Assembly: GCA_032173965.1 (NCBI GenBank)
Contig: JAVUNC010000019.1
Span: 16,236,234-16,300,233 of the forward strand
Direction of reading: 5' to 3'
Source of the DNA: Sitta carolinensis
Lineage: Eukaryota; Chordata; Aves; Passeriformes; Sittidae
Length of the DNA: 64,000 nucleotides
In this document: one piece after another, positions 25,501-37,459 of the stretch
How the letters are laid out: every line of letters begins with the position of its first letter
Position numbering within the stretch: the first letter of the stretch is position 1
Notes under the pieces: generated by a model
What the model saw: only the letters and a program-made list of their open reading frames with translations
Told to the model about the DNA's origin: nothing
Database searches by the model: none
Translations under genes and position numbers: made by a program

Positions 25501-26626
25501 CTAATTCCTGAAATTACAGGGTCTCTGTCAGGAGTTTTCGGAACATGTACTACAAATAAAGGCAACTTTTGAAAATGATACTAATTATCTGGGAGGCATC
25601 AGGTCTATAAGAAAAGGTGGTTCTGGTCGTGGGCTATAAACTCCTTAGCCAGCCACCATCAGAAAGCAGTTTTCTCCATATATAGCCACTATATTCATAC
25701 TTGAATAAAGTGAATTTCACTTCTTTTGTGTTAAGTGCATTAAATACCCACCCTGTGGCAAAGGATGCTGGCGCTGACAGTGAACTCCCTGCTTCCCCAC
25801 AGCCAGGAGCTGGGATCAGCTGTGGCTTCCCGTGGGGTGGAGATCCTGGAAGGGCAGCCCAGCAAAGAGCAGGAGAAGGATGGGGTTAGGGCACAGTGTG
25901 AGGGGTGCTGATGCCCCAGAGGCTGTGTGGGCAGGAGCGCAGATGTCTCGGGCAAGTCCAAACAGCCTCTGCAGAAATGCTGCTCGTGGTGCTGCCTTTT
26001 GCAGGGCTGGAAGGAAGGGGAATGGTGGGGGAAGGGCAGAGCAAGACACACACCTGCACACAAACCAGAGTAAATTAATTGCTGGTGTTTACAGTGGAAT
26101 CCCAGCAGAGGTCTCGTGGGCTCCCTTATGACCTCGAGCCAAGGGCAAGTGAAGGTGCCATCTCCTATTTATCATTTTCATGCACCATTTTTCACAGGGG
26201 GTTCATCAAGAACACAGATCAGATAACACAAATACCAAAACTCGAATATAAGGGTCTGTTTGAAAATCGTTTTGAATTAATGCAGCCAAGATGTGTTTCT
26301 ACATGTCTTTGCTAAGTGAAGGCCTGTTACATCATTACATTGTAAATGAAACAGGACTTTAAAAGGTTAAAAAAATGGGCCAAAACCCCATAATATGCCA
26401 GGTTTTATCAGGAGCAAGATGAGGTTGACATTCAGAGGTTCAGGTCTGAGATAAACGTTTGGGTCTGTCAGCATAAGCATCCCATGAACAACTGAGCCAA
26501 TATTCAGCCCCAACAGCTGAAAGATTGTAAATTCATTTGGAGGCAGTCTGGCCCTGCAAGGGCTCTGCCATTTTGGACAGCATCCAAAAAGCCAGCAAAA
26601 AGAGGCCCCTGGATGATTTTTTAAAA

Positions 26627-26667
26627 AATCATTATTATTGTTATTATTATTATTATCATTATTATTT
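26627..26667. repeat. ATT trinucleotide microsatellite
   Basis: ATT units are repeated with single interruptions (one G, one C) over about 40 bases. Confidence 0.9.
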
Positions 26668-27369
26668 AAATCCCACTGTGGGTTCTAAATAAGTTCAAAT
26701 ATGGGCAGACATGCTGAAACAAAACCACCTTTCATTTTGGGAGTAGGGAAATATGATACAGAAAATATAACATATCCAGTTTGGCCCCATCACCACATTA
26801 GTGTTATCTTCTAAAAACGAATTAAGAATAACAGCAACCCCTTAGCTTCTACCAGCAAACAAAAATACTGCTTGGATTATGTTGCAATAGCTGAAAAGTT
26901 AAAGGCTTTTTAGACAACTAACAGGTTCAATTAGAAAAACTCAACACTATTTTGCCATCTGCTGATCTGCTGGATCACAGACTCTTCCATGTGCATCCTT
27001 ATTCTCTCCCACTGTACCACCCTGCAGAAAGGAGCCACTCCTGGGATGAAGCTTCTGCTTCTGTCAGGATATCAGTGTCCTTGAAAGATCAGCGTTCCCT
27101 GACCATTTGAATTTCCTTTCACATAACTGTCAAGACTTCTCCCTTCAAGTCATTTTGACTTTAAGTCTCTCTTCTGGTCATTTTCAAGTATTTATGCTAA
27201 TAAGAGGCTGAGAGTGTGGTTTATTATCTCCCCTCTTTTATTTTGCATCACTTTTGGAAGGGAAAAATATTTTTCTGGCTCGAGGCTGCAGAGAGGATGA
27301 AAAATAATTCTCGAGCTGAGTAGATTTTGCAATTTTATTTCCCATCTCATCCACAAGGTAGGTGTACTC

Positions 27370-27448
27370 CTATATATATATATATAAATAATAAATATAA
27401 AAATATATAAATATATAAATATATAAATATATAAATATATAAATATAT
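27370..27448. repeat. AT-rich microsatellite with octamer period
   Basis: The tract opens as plain (TA)n, then becomes a regular array of ATATAAAT-type octamers, at least five near-identical units. It is self-complementary in part and could extrude as a cruciform. A long minus-strand open frame across it is rich in Ile and Tyr only because of this repeat. Confidence 0.9.
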
Positions 27449-30400
27449 GCTCCTGCCCCACCTTCCTGAACATAGTCTCATGTATTATTCTGCTAGAAGG
27501 TCGTCTAACTTCCAAACTTCTATGCATTAACCACTGCTCAGTCATAGGGAGGTGAAGGGTCACTGAAACCTCAAGCAATAATTGATATCAACTCCCTTTT
27601 GTTTCTATATGCCATGGTTATATCCACTGGGCAGGGAACCAAAACTTCCTAATAAAGAGGACTGGAGGGAAGATTTTCTCTGTACTCGAGTGCACAGGAC
27701 AGTCCTTTGGAGAGGTGACACCTCACAGGCCTGGAAAGAGGAACACAGAGAGGGAAGGTTTGCCTTCCTGGGTGCTCCTCTCCTTCCTCCAGCTCCCTGT
27801 GCCTTGGAGTTTAACATCACCATTGGCTCTCTGGCACCTCCTGAAGTCACAGCAAAGCCAGTCGTGGCTACAGCTGTCCCCTGCTCATGGTCTCTCACTC
27901 CTGCTCACAGGCAAAGCCGTGTGACTCATGGAACTTCAGCTAAAAGAGCTGAGTCCCCAACTTCTGTGAGCTTCCAAGGCATTAGCAGCCTCCTCCTGGC
28001 TGAAGAGGGAGTCTCTGAAGGAGCCCTGAACTCCTATCCCCCCACCCCGTGCTGCCATAGTCACACCTGGGTGCTTGTTACTGCCTCAGGAGCTCTCCCC
28101 TCGTTGCACAGATGGAAATGAGGTGGCCCAAAGGGCAGGATGCTAATCAGCCTTTCTTCTCAGCTGTCTCTGGCTCTGTGAATTCTGCAGAGCCCTGCAG
28201 CTCACAGGCATGACTGCCTATCAGACACACATCCCTGATCCAGCTCCTTCAGACGTGGCCCTGTCACTGTGGCTCCCTTAGTGGGTTAGTGGCACTTGGA
28301 TGAAAAACCCTGCAGCTCCCAGTGAATCTTTCCCCAAATCTCACCTCCTGTGCCACCACACCCAAGAAAGGCAATTTACAGACAGTGCAGGTGTGGCAAT
28401 GCCTGCCAAGCTCTTGGCTGCAGTGCCAAGCATTGCCAGTGCCCATCTGCTCTGACAGACACAAAACTTTAAAATTCATGAGATCTTAACATGACTGAAC
28501 AGTCTCTTAAGGGCTTTTGACTAAACAGAAGATCCAGATGGCAAGGAAAGAGGAAATTCCTTAATTCTGAGGTATTTCAAATCTGGAAGAAACTTCTGGT
28601 TTGCTTGAAGGTCAAGACTGTCCCATTTTATAAGCCAAACAAATTCTCAACCCTGTGTGTTACAAAGAGGGGATATTTCACTCAGCCTTGGCTTATCTTG
28701 CTCTGCCTTCCTCACAACCATCATCAGCACCACCACAGCTGAATGTTGTTTCAGCAGGAACTGTGGGAGACAAGTGTAAGAGCTGGAGTGATCAGGGAGA
28801 GAGGGAGTGGGAAAGGGAGGAAACGAAAGGGGAGAAGGAGGGGGATAAACATGTGGGTAATGGGAATCTGGAGAGCAAGAAGTGGAAATTCAGGGTGAGC
28901 TGTAGCTGTGAGAGAGACTGGAAACGTGGCTGGACAGATGCCACCTGCTTGAGGGCCACCAAGCCTTGGAGAATTACATTCTCTGAACCAGTGGCAAACA
29001 CCAACTGCCTGATTTTGATTAACTTCTCTGTCATTAGCATGCATCAGCAGGAACAAGGAACACACACTCCATCGTGTGATAAATTTCTTTTGTGTCCATG
29101 GTATGCACAGACATAAAGCTGTTGGCTCCCTGAGAGATAGGACACAAAAGTCCCATCCTACCCACTAGGTTTTGAGAAGTGGGAAAGAGAAAACCTATTT
29201 TTTTATTTGCTTCTTGCTTTTTATTTATTTGCTTTTCATTCTTTCCCAGGCACTTTCTTCCTTCTAGGTCAGCCAGTTTAAATTGGAGCCTGTAGCAAGA
29301 GATCCATTTCTCACCAAACAAACTTCTCTACAGGAAAGCTCATGTCTTTAAATATATTTTAGAGCAAATTTTCCCTCTCCTCCCCCTGTCTGAATTTGGT
29401 TGTTTCATTTGTCAGCTGATAATATAGACAAAACTGCGTCTCTTCCCTACACGGGAAAGTCAGTAAAAGAGCTTCTCAGGAGAGGCTGGAACAGCTTGGG
29501 AATATGTCTACCTTGGCAGGAAAGTTCCAATTCCTCTGCTTTTTGAGGCCTAATAAATTCCTGCTCTCTTCAGTAATAATAAAATAAAATCAGTCTCCTG
29601 GGGAAGAATCCACTCCAACAGACTGTACTATTTCAGTCATTCTGAGCTTTCATTGGTGGGAGATATAAAAAAAAGGGATGATAAACTCTTCCCAAAAAAA
29701 GATAAAAATAAACCCATCCTAAAAATGGGTTTAATCCTTCTCCCCAGTCCTTGTATGGAGTTTCTGCGATGGTGATCAGTGTGTGGAAGGGAAGCTGTGC
29801 TCAGCTGAGAGCACTGAGTGTCCTCAAGGCTCTCCAAGTACCAAAGGTAGAGACTTCAAGGGAGTACACTATTCCAGGATTATAGAAGGTGTAGATTGGA
29901 ATCATATCCCCATGGATCCTCCAAGGCACTTTTTAAACAGCTTGTGGTTCCACTGCCACATCTATTTGGCACATGCTCCTGCAGGAAATCCAGGATCATT
30001 TCTCTGCTCTTCCCATATCCCACTGCCCAGGTGAGTTTGGGAAGGAAGTGGAAGGAGGGGGTTACACTCTGCACAGACCAAGGAGGATTTTGTGTCCAAA
30101 AGCCCACATTGTTCCCAACTGCACAAGTGAAAAATCTCCAGCAGTTGGAAAAAATCCATAGGTTTTTCATCACAGATGCCCTGACATTTCATAAAGGTCT
30201 CCATGCTTGCAGTGTTGTTGAAATATTTTATGGAATAGGCAATTATTGTTGCTGGGCAAGAAACTGATTCTCTTCATTCACTGACAAACTATGAGGAGTT
30301 AACCTGAAATACAAACACAGAGTAACTATTTTGAGACAAAAAATAAAAAGGAAAAAAAGGGCAGGAAAAAAGTTCAGTTCGTAACAAATGAAATGTTACA

Positions 30401-31414
30401 GTCAACCTGATAGGAAACACTGCATTTTAGGGATAGCATTTCACAAAGACATTTCAAAATCCAGTTGAAAGAACAGTGGTGAAATTTTACTGGAAAATAG
30501 ATTTTACTTACATATATTAGTAAGGTTTAGGTAAATATATCAGTAACTCTTTGTGTTTAAATAGTGAAAACATGCAGAAAGGGCCCCTTTTCATGACTTG
30601 AGAGCATGGGCAATGCACCTCCCGTTGAGCTGCAGCATCTTGTACAGCCCCACTCCCACCAGGCACAGGAGACATCCAGGACATTAAAAATGTGCCTTTG
30701 GAGCTGTGCCAAATATGAACCTAAACTGCAAAACTGGCAGTATTGCCTCAGAAACTAAGGGGAGGACTAAGAAGTTTACAAAGCAGAGATTTTCCCTTCT
30801 CCGGAATTCCAGTGTATGAACTTCTGTGAATCAAAATGTGAATTCAACAGGCAAAGGTGAAAAGAACAGCAGGATATTGAAGAGCACTACTTAATGTCAG
30901 TTTGGCCATTAAACTTCCTAAATATTGCCTATTTGTGTATGAACAACCTGTATGTTTAAAAATAATGGAATATGTGCTAAGGAGGAGTACAGCTGCCTTA
31001 GTAGGTGAAGTCAATATTATGAGTATATCAGTAATGAAAGACCGAAGCTAATGCTCTTAACAATTGTTTCAAATTCAGACAAAATCCTAAAATAATAAAG
31101 GAAGCACAGATCTCCATCATAAACACGTTTATTATTTCCACATGGTGTTTGTGTGTGTTTTTACAGTATATGCAACCGAGCTTGCCTTCACAAATTGGAA
31201 ATGTTTCGCATTCCATAGACACAATGATTGCTCACATAAGAGGCCTCGAGGTTTGTTTTCTGACACACTGAGAACCCAGGAACCTTGGGAAATTCAGTGT
31301 GATCTGTTTAACAGTCCCTCCTTGGAGCTGGGTGACTGGCACAGGATGTTTGTGCAAATGTCCCTGAGCCAAAGCCCACCGAGGGTTGTGGGGCCAGACC
31401 TCCAAAAAAGCACA

Positions 31415-31467
31415 TATCACAGAATAACTAGGCTGGAAGAGACCTCCAGGATCATTGAGTCCAACCC
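31415..31467 (-). mobile_element. CR1 LINE 3' tail fragment
   Basis: About 53 bases match the reverse complement of a CR1 3' end: the TCACAGAATAACTAGG start carries the terminal octamer, then comes GGAAGAGACCTCC and then GAGTCCAACCC. The remainder of the element is absent, and the fragment stops exactly where the poly(A) run begins. On the minus strand it therefore lies directly downstream of the DRG1 retrocopy in the same orientation. A second equally short tail, cut at the same CCAACCCA position, is at 43488-43552. Confidence 0.8.

Positions 31468-31496
<29 letters not shown>
31468..31496. repeat. 29-base A run joining CR1 tail and DRG1 retrocopy
   Basis: This is an uninterrupted A run on the plus strand. 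Read in the sense direction of both neighbours it is poly(T), so it cannot be the poly(A) tail of the DRG1 mRNA. It may be untemplated addition at a template switch, or later slippage of a short A seed. It produces the Phe and Lys runs in overlapping chance frames. Confidence 0.95.
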
Positions 31497-31498
<2 letters not shown>

Positions 31499-32060
31499 AT
31501 TTCTCCAGCAGATCATCAAAGTTCCAGTGATGATGAGCAGATAGCAGTACACAGTAGGGTACTTTGTAAATGACATCTAGCTCTTCAATGGAAATTTGGT
31601 TAATTTTATTTGGGACATAAATGCATGGGATGTAAAGCCTGTTTCCTTCCACAACGTCTGTCAGGTCATGGGCAGTGACATCAGCATTGTGGATTTTATA
31701 CTCTGCTAAGATTCTCTTCACTGTCTCAGTATTGAGCTTACTCTGACTCCTTTATCCTTTTTTTTTGAAGCCAATATTGGGGGGCTTACTATTCAGATGA
31801 ATTCTAAATCCCTCCAGTTCATTCTCAATGATTTTCTTGTGGCCAAGGGGTTTCAACACATCCCTAACAATCAGAATGAGATTACAGGTTTGAGCAATTG
31901 CAGTGACTTGCTGTCCTCTGCCTTTGGCACCTTCAATAATTCCTGGCAGATCAAGCAGCTGGACCTTTGCTCCTTTGAACCTAATGACTCCAGGCACATG
32001 GACATCTCTGTTCCCTATCAACAACAGGCTATCAACACTGCCTGCAGGGCTCCTGGGCAC
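31497..32060 (-). pseudogene. DRG1: Processed pseudogene of DRG1 GTPase, truncated at both ends
   Basis: The minus-strand translation matches DRG1 (developmentally regulated GTP-binding protein 1), a ribosome-associated translational GTPase of 367 residues. The match covers roughly residues 102-284 with no introns, including [17 protein letters not shown] (the G3 DxPG motif), [44 protein letters not shown] and WNFDDLLEK. The P-loop region is unrecognisable and the last 80 residues are missing. It is dead: one extra A in an A-run (31756-31764) shifts the frame into a stop, a deletion nearby removes about eight residues and restores the frame, further small in-frame deletions follow GAK and ADVT, and the G4 motif NKxD reads NKIN. 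Homology upstream of about 32000 becomes weak, so the left edge of the gene copy is approximate. Confidence 0.9.
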
Positions 32061-34210
32061 ACTGGCACATCTGGGGGTGTCAGCTGAGCAGAGCACTGGG
32101 TAGCCAAAGTGTGAAAGCTGCTGATCCACAGCATCCAAGAAGGCTCCTTAAGCCCAGAAGTTGACTTCTGATGCTTAATGAAAGAACTCACATCCAGCTC
32201 TTAGCTGCTTTTAGACAGTACTATCTCATTGGTTTCTGCTTGAGCTCCCTAAATCTCATGAATGATCCAAACACCACAAGGAAGAAGAATGGATTGACCC
32301 ACACTTTTAACATGGGATAATGAATGAGCATTGATGAGCAGCGTTGCTTTTTGGTGATGAAGGACCTAGCTTTCGTTTATGAGGAGATGTCTTCATGATG
32401 GCTAAGGGATGTAAAGTGGAACTGGCTCTTTTATGCTCATGTGTATTGTAGTCCCTTTTATTCTTGGGTCTGCCTTAGCTACATGGCCCCTATCCCTGGA
32501 TTTGCCCTGGAATAACAGCAATAATCTCCTCAGCTAAATGCTTTGGAACCAGCGCCACACAAGAAGGGCAGTGTAAGAGCAACAAACATTTTCAAAGTAG
32601 ATATTTAACCTCAGAACCAGCAAAGAGCTGTGTGTTGCCATCCCTTCAGACCCTGAAGACAGAATGCACCAGCACAGTGCTCTTTTAACATCTGGGGCCA
32701 AAAGAAATATTTTTCTGGCTACAAAACTTAGCATAACAAATTTCTAAACTCTTAACAGTTCTAAATATTTTCTGATACAGTATTTTCTATACCCTGCCAG
32801 TGCAGAGCTGTGCATGCAAAGTAACCAACCACCTTTCTGAGTGTGAAAAGGAGCAAAGCAGCTTTGGAGGATTCTCCTGTAACCCTTTTCTCCATCTGCC
32901 TCTGGATCCTTTCTCCTTCATTACCTGAACATCCCTCTAGGGCAGAACTTTGCAAATGCCAGTTACTCTTGAGGGATGAAGGTTTTAACTGAACAGGAAA
33001 TTAAGCATTTCCCTACAAGGTCTTAGCACATTTCTTTCAAACATTTAGCCTTCTATTTTAATGATTTAGTTGGGTTTTTTCAATAACTAATCTTCCTAGT
33101 TCTTTTTATTTTTGTAATATTTTTCTCCTACCACTCACCATAAACTACTCACTTTTAAACACTTACTTAAATTTAAGACCAAGCAGTGAGGTATTTTAGA
33201 TTTTTGTCTGATTCCAAAGATTGTTTTAACCTTTCTATCACTGCTCTTGCTCTGCACCTGCTGATCCACCCACATACCACAACACTGGAACCAGTGGGAA
33301 TTCAGGACAAGTGACACGTTTAAAGCACCACAGCAGAAAACAGCACCTATTTTAGTGGGATTTATCCAAACACTGCCTTGCAACAGTAAAATAAAATATT
33401 TCTAGTAAGACAGCCATGAGATGCATGCTTTGAAATCACAAGCAAAGGCATCACTCCAGGGCAACTGTCTGTGGTGACATGAATCTCTCAGAGCAGTCAG
33501 GGAGCAATAATGCACAGCTCCCATCAAAGTCTCTGTCACCACCTTTCTACAGGACCCTGGAAAACTCTGTCAATATTCAATTTTTTTCCAAAAGGATTCA
33601 AGTGGAAAATTAACTGAAAATAAGACTTTTGATGACTAATTAGATGCAACCTGTCTCAGCAGCCCCCTGCCCTGCCAAGTGGAGGATGCTATGAGTGTCT
33701 ATCACAGAAGATTAAAGTATTTTGCCAAAGAGTCCCTCCAGCATAACAGAGGGGAGGTTTCACTTCCTGCTGGAAAGCTGTTTATTGTTTAGCCACATTG
33801 GAGGTAAAGAAACCTGAATTTCATTTGACATTAATCAGCACAACTGTGGCATCAGAAGGTGACAGTCAGACTGATGCTGGTGGTGGTCTGACCCTGAGGG
33901 TGCAGACCCAGAACGTCAAAACAGAGGTTGATCTGCACTTGTGTCATTCAGAGCTGATGGCCACATTCCTTTAAAACCTTCCTACACTGATCCTGTTGCT
34001 TAAAATTCATAACTGCAGCTAAAGCAGCCAAGTCAGCCTAGCAGAGAGTTCTCGATTCTGACACTTTTTAACCCCCAAAGTATCTTAATCCAAAACCAGG
34101 GTCTGAAATCCAGAGATGTGCCTTCACTAGGAGCAGTAAGCATTTCCCAAAGTTTGTTCAAGGGTTTAACCTAGTCTTACTGCAACCTCCAGGAATTTCC
34201 CCATGGGTTT
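32061..34210. other. Non-coding DNA upstream of the DRG1 retrocopy
   Basis: The minus-strand frame of the pseudogene stays open to 32138, but the added residues no longer resemble DRG1. Beyond that I see unique AT-rich DNA with no gene, no repeat family and no RNA gene. A TGATGA box near 32355 prompted a check for a C/D snoRNA, but no matching D box or terminal stem is present. Confidence 0.5.
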
Positions 34211-34342
34211 CATGGAATAACAGAACTCTCAGTGCTGGATGTGACCTCTGGAGGACATGAAGTCCAACCCCCCCTGCCAACTCAGGGTCACCTAAAGCAG
34301 GTGATACTGCAACGTGTCCAGGTGGGTTTTGAATTGTCTCCA
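34211..34342 (-). mobile_element. CR1 LINE 3' fragment, diverged
   Basis: The plus strand reads as the reverse complement of a CR1 3' end: GGAATAACAGAA, then GTGACCTCTGGAGG, GTCCAACCCCCCCTGCC, CAGGGTCACCTAAAGCAG and GTCCAGGTGGGTTTTGAA, in the usual order. It has accumulated more changes than the copies at 48.2 and 57.9 kb, so it is older and of a different subfamily. It is cut off after about 130 bases, the usual 5' truncation. Confidence 0.85.
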
Positions 34343-37300
34343 CTTGAAAAGGGTCAGGCCAGATAGCTGAGTGATGGCACAAGATAGGATGCAATTTAGA
34401 AACCAGGGATGTGTGTGGAAACAGCTTGCATGCTCCACAGAGCAAAATCTAGCCTAAAATTTTCCCCTCTTTGCATTAGAGCTGATAGGAATCTCTCCTG
34501 TCACTGCAGCTATGCAATAAACCTCTGATCATCAGAAATGGGTGCCAGGGATGAAGTTTGCAAGTGTCAGGGGCTTGCTTCAAAATGTTTTTTTTTTAAA
34601 TACAATTGTAAATCAAGTTTTGTTTCCCTAAGATACGTAAGTGAGAAAGGCTGGTAGATATTAACACTGTACTGCCAGGACAGTGTCAGCTTGGGGAAAA
34701 AAAACAACTCTTCCTTGAACAAAGTCCTCTTGGCACACTGGTGTACCTTGAGACATAGCAAAGAGAAGGGAATTGCCTTTTGCACTAGCCAAGATTTTGA
34801 GAAAAAAAAAAGAATCCTGATAGTCAAGGAGAGAAAGTGCACACTCAGATAAGTACAGGTACAATTGTATGTAAGAGATGTCCTCAGAGACAAAAATATT
34901 ACATCATACATACATCTTCCACCTTTGCAATTAACTTGAACCAAATTCCTGCTTCAAGATTTGTTTAGCAGAAGTTCCACTTGAGATAACTTGTGCACTG
35001 GGTAAGTGCACACAAGAATTACAAACAGTGAGCAGAGCAGTCGTGAAGAGGCCAAAGTGCAGCCCTGGCTGGTTTGGCAGGTCCATCTCTGGGGAGGTGT
35101 ACTGCAGTGCTGGGTGAAGGAGCAGGGGCTGGGGAATTGCTGCAGTGTGTTGAGAGGTGCAAACATGTCTGAGCTTTTACCAGCCCGACTGGAATATCCT
35201 GGTGATAGGTGTGGTGGGCACATGTAAGGCTGTGGGAGTAGTGGAAGGGACAAGGACTAGTGAGGCTGTAAAATACAAGTATTGAGGTGCTGAGTTAATG
35301 CTGGGTGATGGGATTTCATCCCCAGGAGCTGGAGTGCATGGACATTGCTGCCTATAAAGGGCTGTTTGTATGACAGCAAGCCATGTTTCCCAATTTCTGC
35401 CTTTTTGGCACAGAAGGTGCATTATTCTCTCCTGTACCAATGGTATGAAGCTCAGAATAAAGCTAAGATTCATACCTTACCCCAGTTGTACAGCAGATAT
35501 ACACTCCACCTCTATTTTCATTCTTTGCCACTTATGACTTGATTCTGCTGGTGTGAAATACAGTGCAGTGCTGGTGGGGGGGACAAACAAAGGACTAAAC
35601 AGAGCCTGGATTTCAAAAGAAGAGGGAGCTTTGGGCTGCCACCTAAGTACCCGCAGCTAGCAGCAGCTCAGACACGAGGATCAGTGCTGGCAGGGCTGCT
35701 CAGCAGCTTTGCATCACTTGCTAGGGCTGCAGTAATGATCACCCAATTCGTGCTCCAGTGACAATGTGGCACCAGCCACAAATCCCACAGCCCCTGGCCA
35801 GAAGCCTCAGGCACAGGACAATGAATGTGCCTGCTCAGTTCCAGCACAAAAGAAATATGAACTATTTCTGACCTCTCACCCGTGAACAGCCAGACGACTT
35901 CTGCTGATAACAGTTTATTTTTCAGCAAGCAGAGACCCTGCTTCCTGGGCAGCTCGGGGCTACACACAGTGCTAGGCAGAAATGAAAAATACAAAACTTA
36001 GTCCCTGCCACAGGATGCTGCTCCTGTGGCAATCTGGGATGATTACTTGACACTTTTAAACTCATCACTGTCTTGCAGGGCATTTTTTTCCCTCTGAAAG
36101 GTGGCTTCCTCTGGACAACACATGAAGAGCTGAGGAGCCAAAGCACTAGGCAAAGATTTAGCACTCTCTGTGGGTTTTTTATCAGTGAGTAACAGCAGTA
36201 TCTCCCATTTACAGAAGAGATGGGTTGACACACACCACCAGGGACTTGCAAAGCTTGTGAGGTACCTCATTCATCTCTAATGGTGGAGAAGCAGAACAGG
36301 GGAGGTGCTACTCTCCCTTTTTCCTTATTTTTCCTTACTTTCCTTACTGCATTTAAATATTAAATGGGAAGGGATGACCAAATCCTTTTGAAAACAAGAG
36401 CTAGCAACAGTGCTGAAATAATCATCTAGGCCAGACTTGGGACATTGAGAGACCTTCAGAAACTCTTTGCCATCTTTACTGCACCCATGGAGCATAACTC
36501 CAGCTTGCCAAAACCCTTATTGAAATTCCTTTCTTTGCAATATTCCCAAAATATCAGCATATTCATACTTATTTTAAGCAAGCACAGAAACCCGATTCCA
36601 GCAGTAAAATTGTAGAGCTTGTGAGTGAGGGTCAGAGTTAAGTTTGTTCTCACACAGAAGGAGGTTCTCACATGAAATTATAGAGCACAACTATGGGCAA
36701 AGAAAGTAGAAAACACAGAACAGCTGGAGTCATTAAGAAGGGTCAAGTCAGTGCTCTGGACTTTGGGAGCTCTCCTCATCAGTGAGGGCTACACAGCCTG
36801 AACTAAGCCATGGATGATTTTATGATTAGAATGGTAAAGTAGCTGAGACCTCAGCCAGTTTACAGCTTCCCTCCTTCAAGCTTTACATTCACAAAATTTT
36901 AAGGACTGAAATGCTGAACTGGAATGCATCCTGGCTGCTTTATAAGCACAACATCAAAAAGGATTGGCAGAGTCAGGGTCCACTCACTCCCACTGCCCTG
37001 TGGAGTCCAGGAGCTCCAGAGGGTTCCTGGGCTCCTTGGCTGGACCACACAGCTCTTGCTGCTCACTGTGGCAAGCTCCCCTGTCTTGCTGGCAGAACAA
37101 GAGCACCATTCCCTTCTGAGAGTCCAGGGCAACAACTCCCAACAAGGAAATCCTCACCAAGATATCTGTGCTGGGGCTTGCTTTCCCAGGTTACCATTTT
37201 GATAGAATCATGGCAGAGCTCATCTCATGTAAACGGGGTCTCACTCTTTTCACAGCAGCAGCACTTGAAATGTGGTCCAAAGTGGTTAGAAGTGCTAACA

Positions 37301-37425
37301 TCTTTGTGGTTTGGGGTGGAAAAAAGTCAATTACTCTGTGTTTATGCACATCTATTTCTATGTGAGTGCTGAAGTTCCCAGTGAATTTCCTGAATGAAAA
37401 GAATGCCAAAGACTCAGGAAACCTG

Positions 37426-37459
<34 letters not shown>

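Larger units (their letters stand above)
18231..31414. other. Long unique non-coding stretch with microsatellites
   Basis: In these 13 kb I see no gene, LTR or CR1 that I can defend. There is an ATAA microsatellite near 21639-21652, a 38-base poly(A) at 22536-22573, an ATT tract at 26627-26667, an AT octamer array at 27370-27448, and a purine-rich patch at about 28785-28855. A short hairpin lies at 23923-23946. Open frames up to about 180 codons (27582-28121) occur but are proline- and serine-rich chance frames without conserved features. Confidence 0.5.

Noticed and set aside
27192..27578. 128-codon minus-strand frame rich in Ile and Tyr, possibly membrane-like
   Set aside because: The hydrophobic part is the AT octamer microsatellite.
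27582..28121. 179-codon plus-strand frame
   Set aside because: There are no motifs, the composition is proline- and serine-rich, several frames overlap, and no splice or polyadenylation context fits.
32330..32430. C/D box snoRNA near TGATGA motifs
   Set aside because: No proper D box and no terminal stem could be found.
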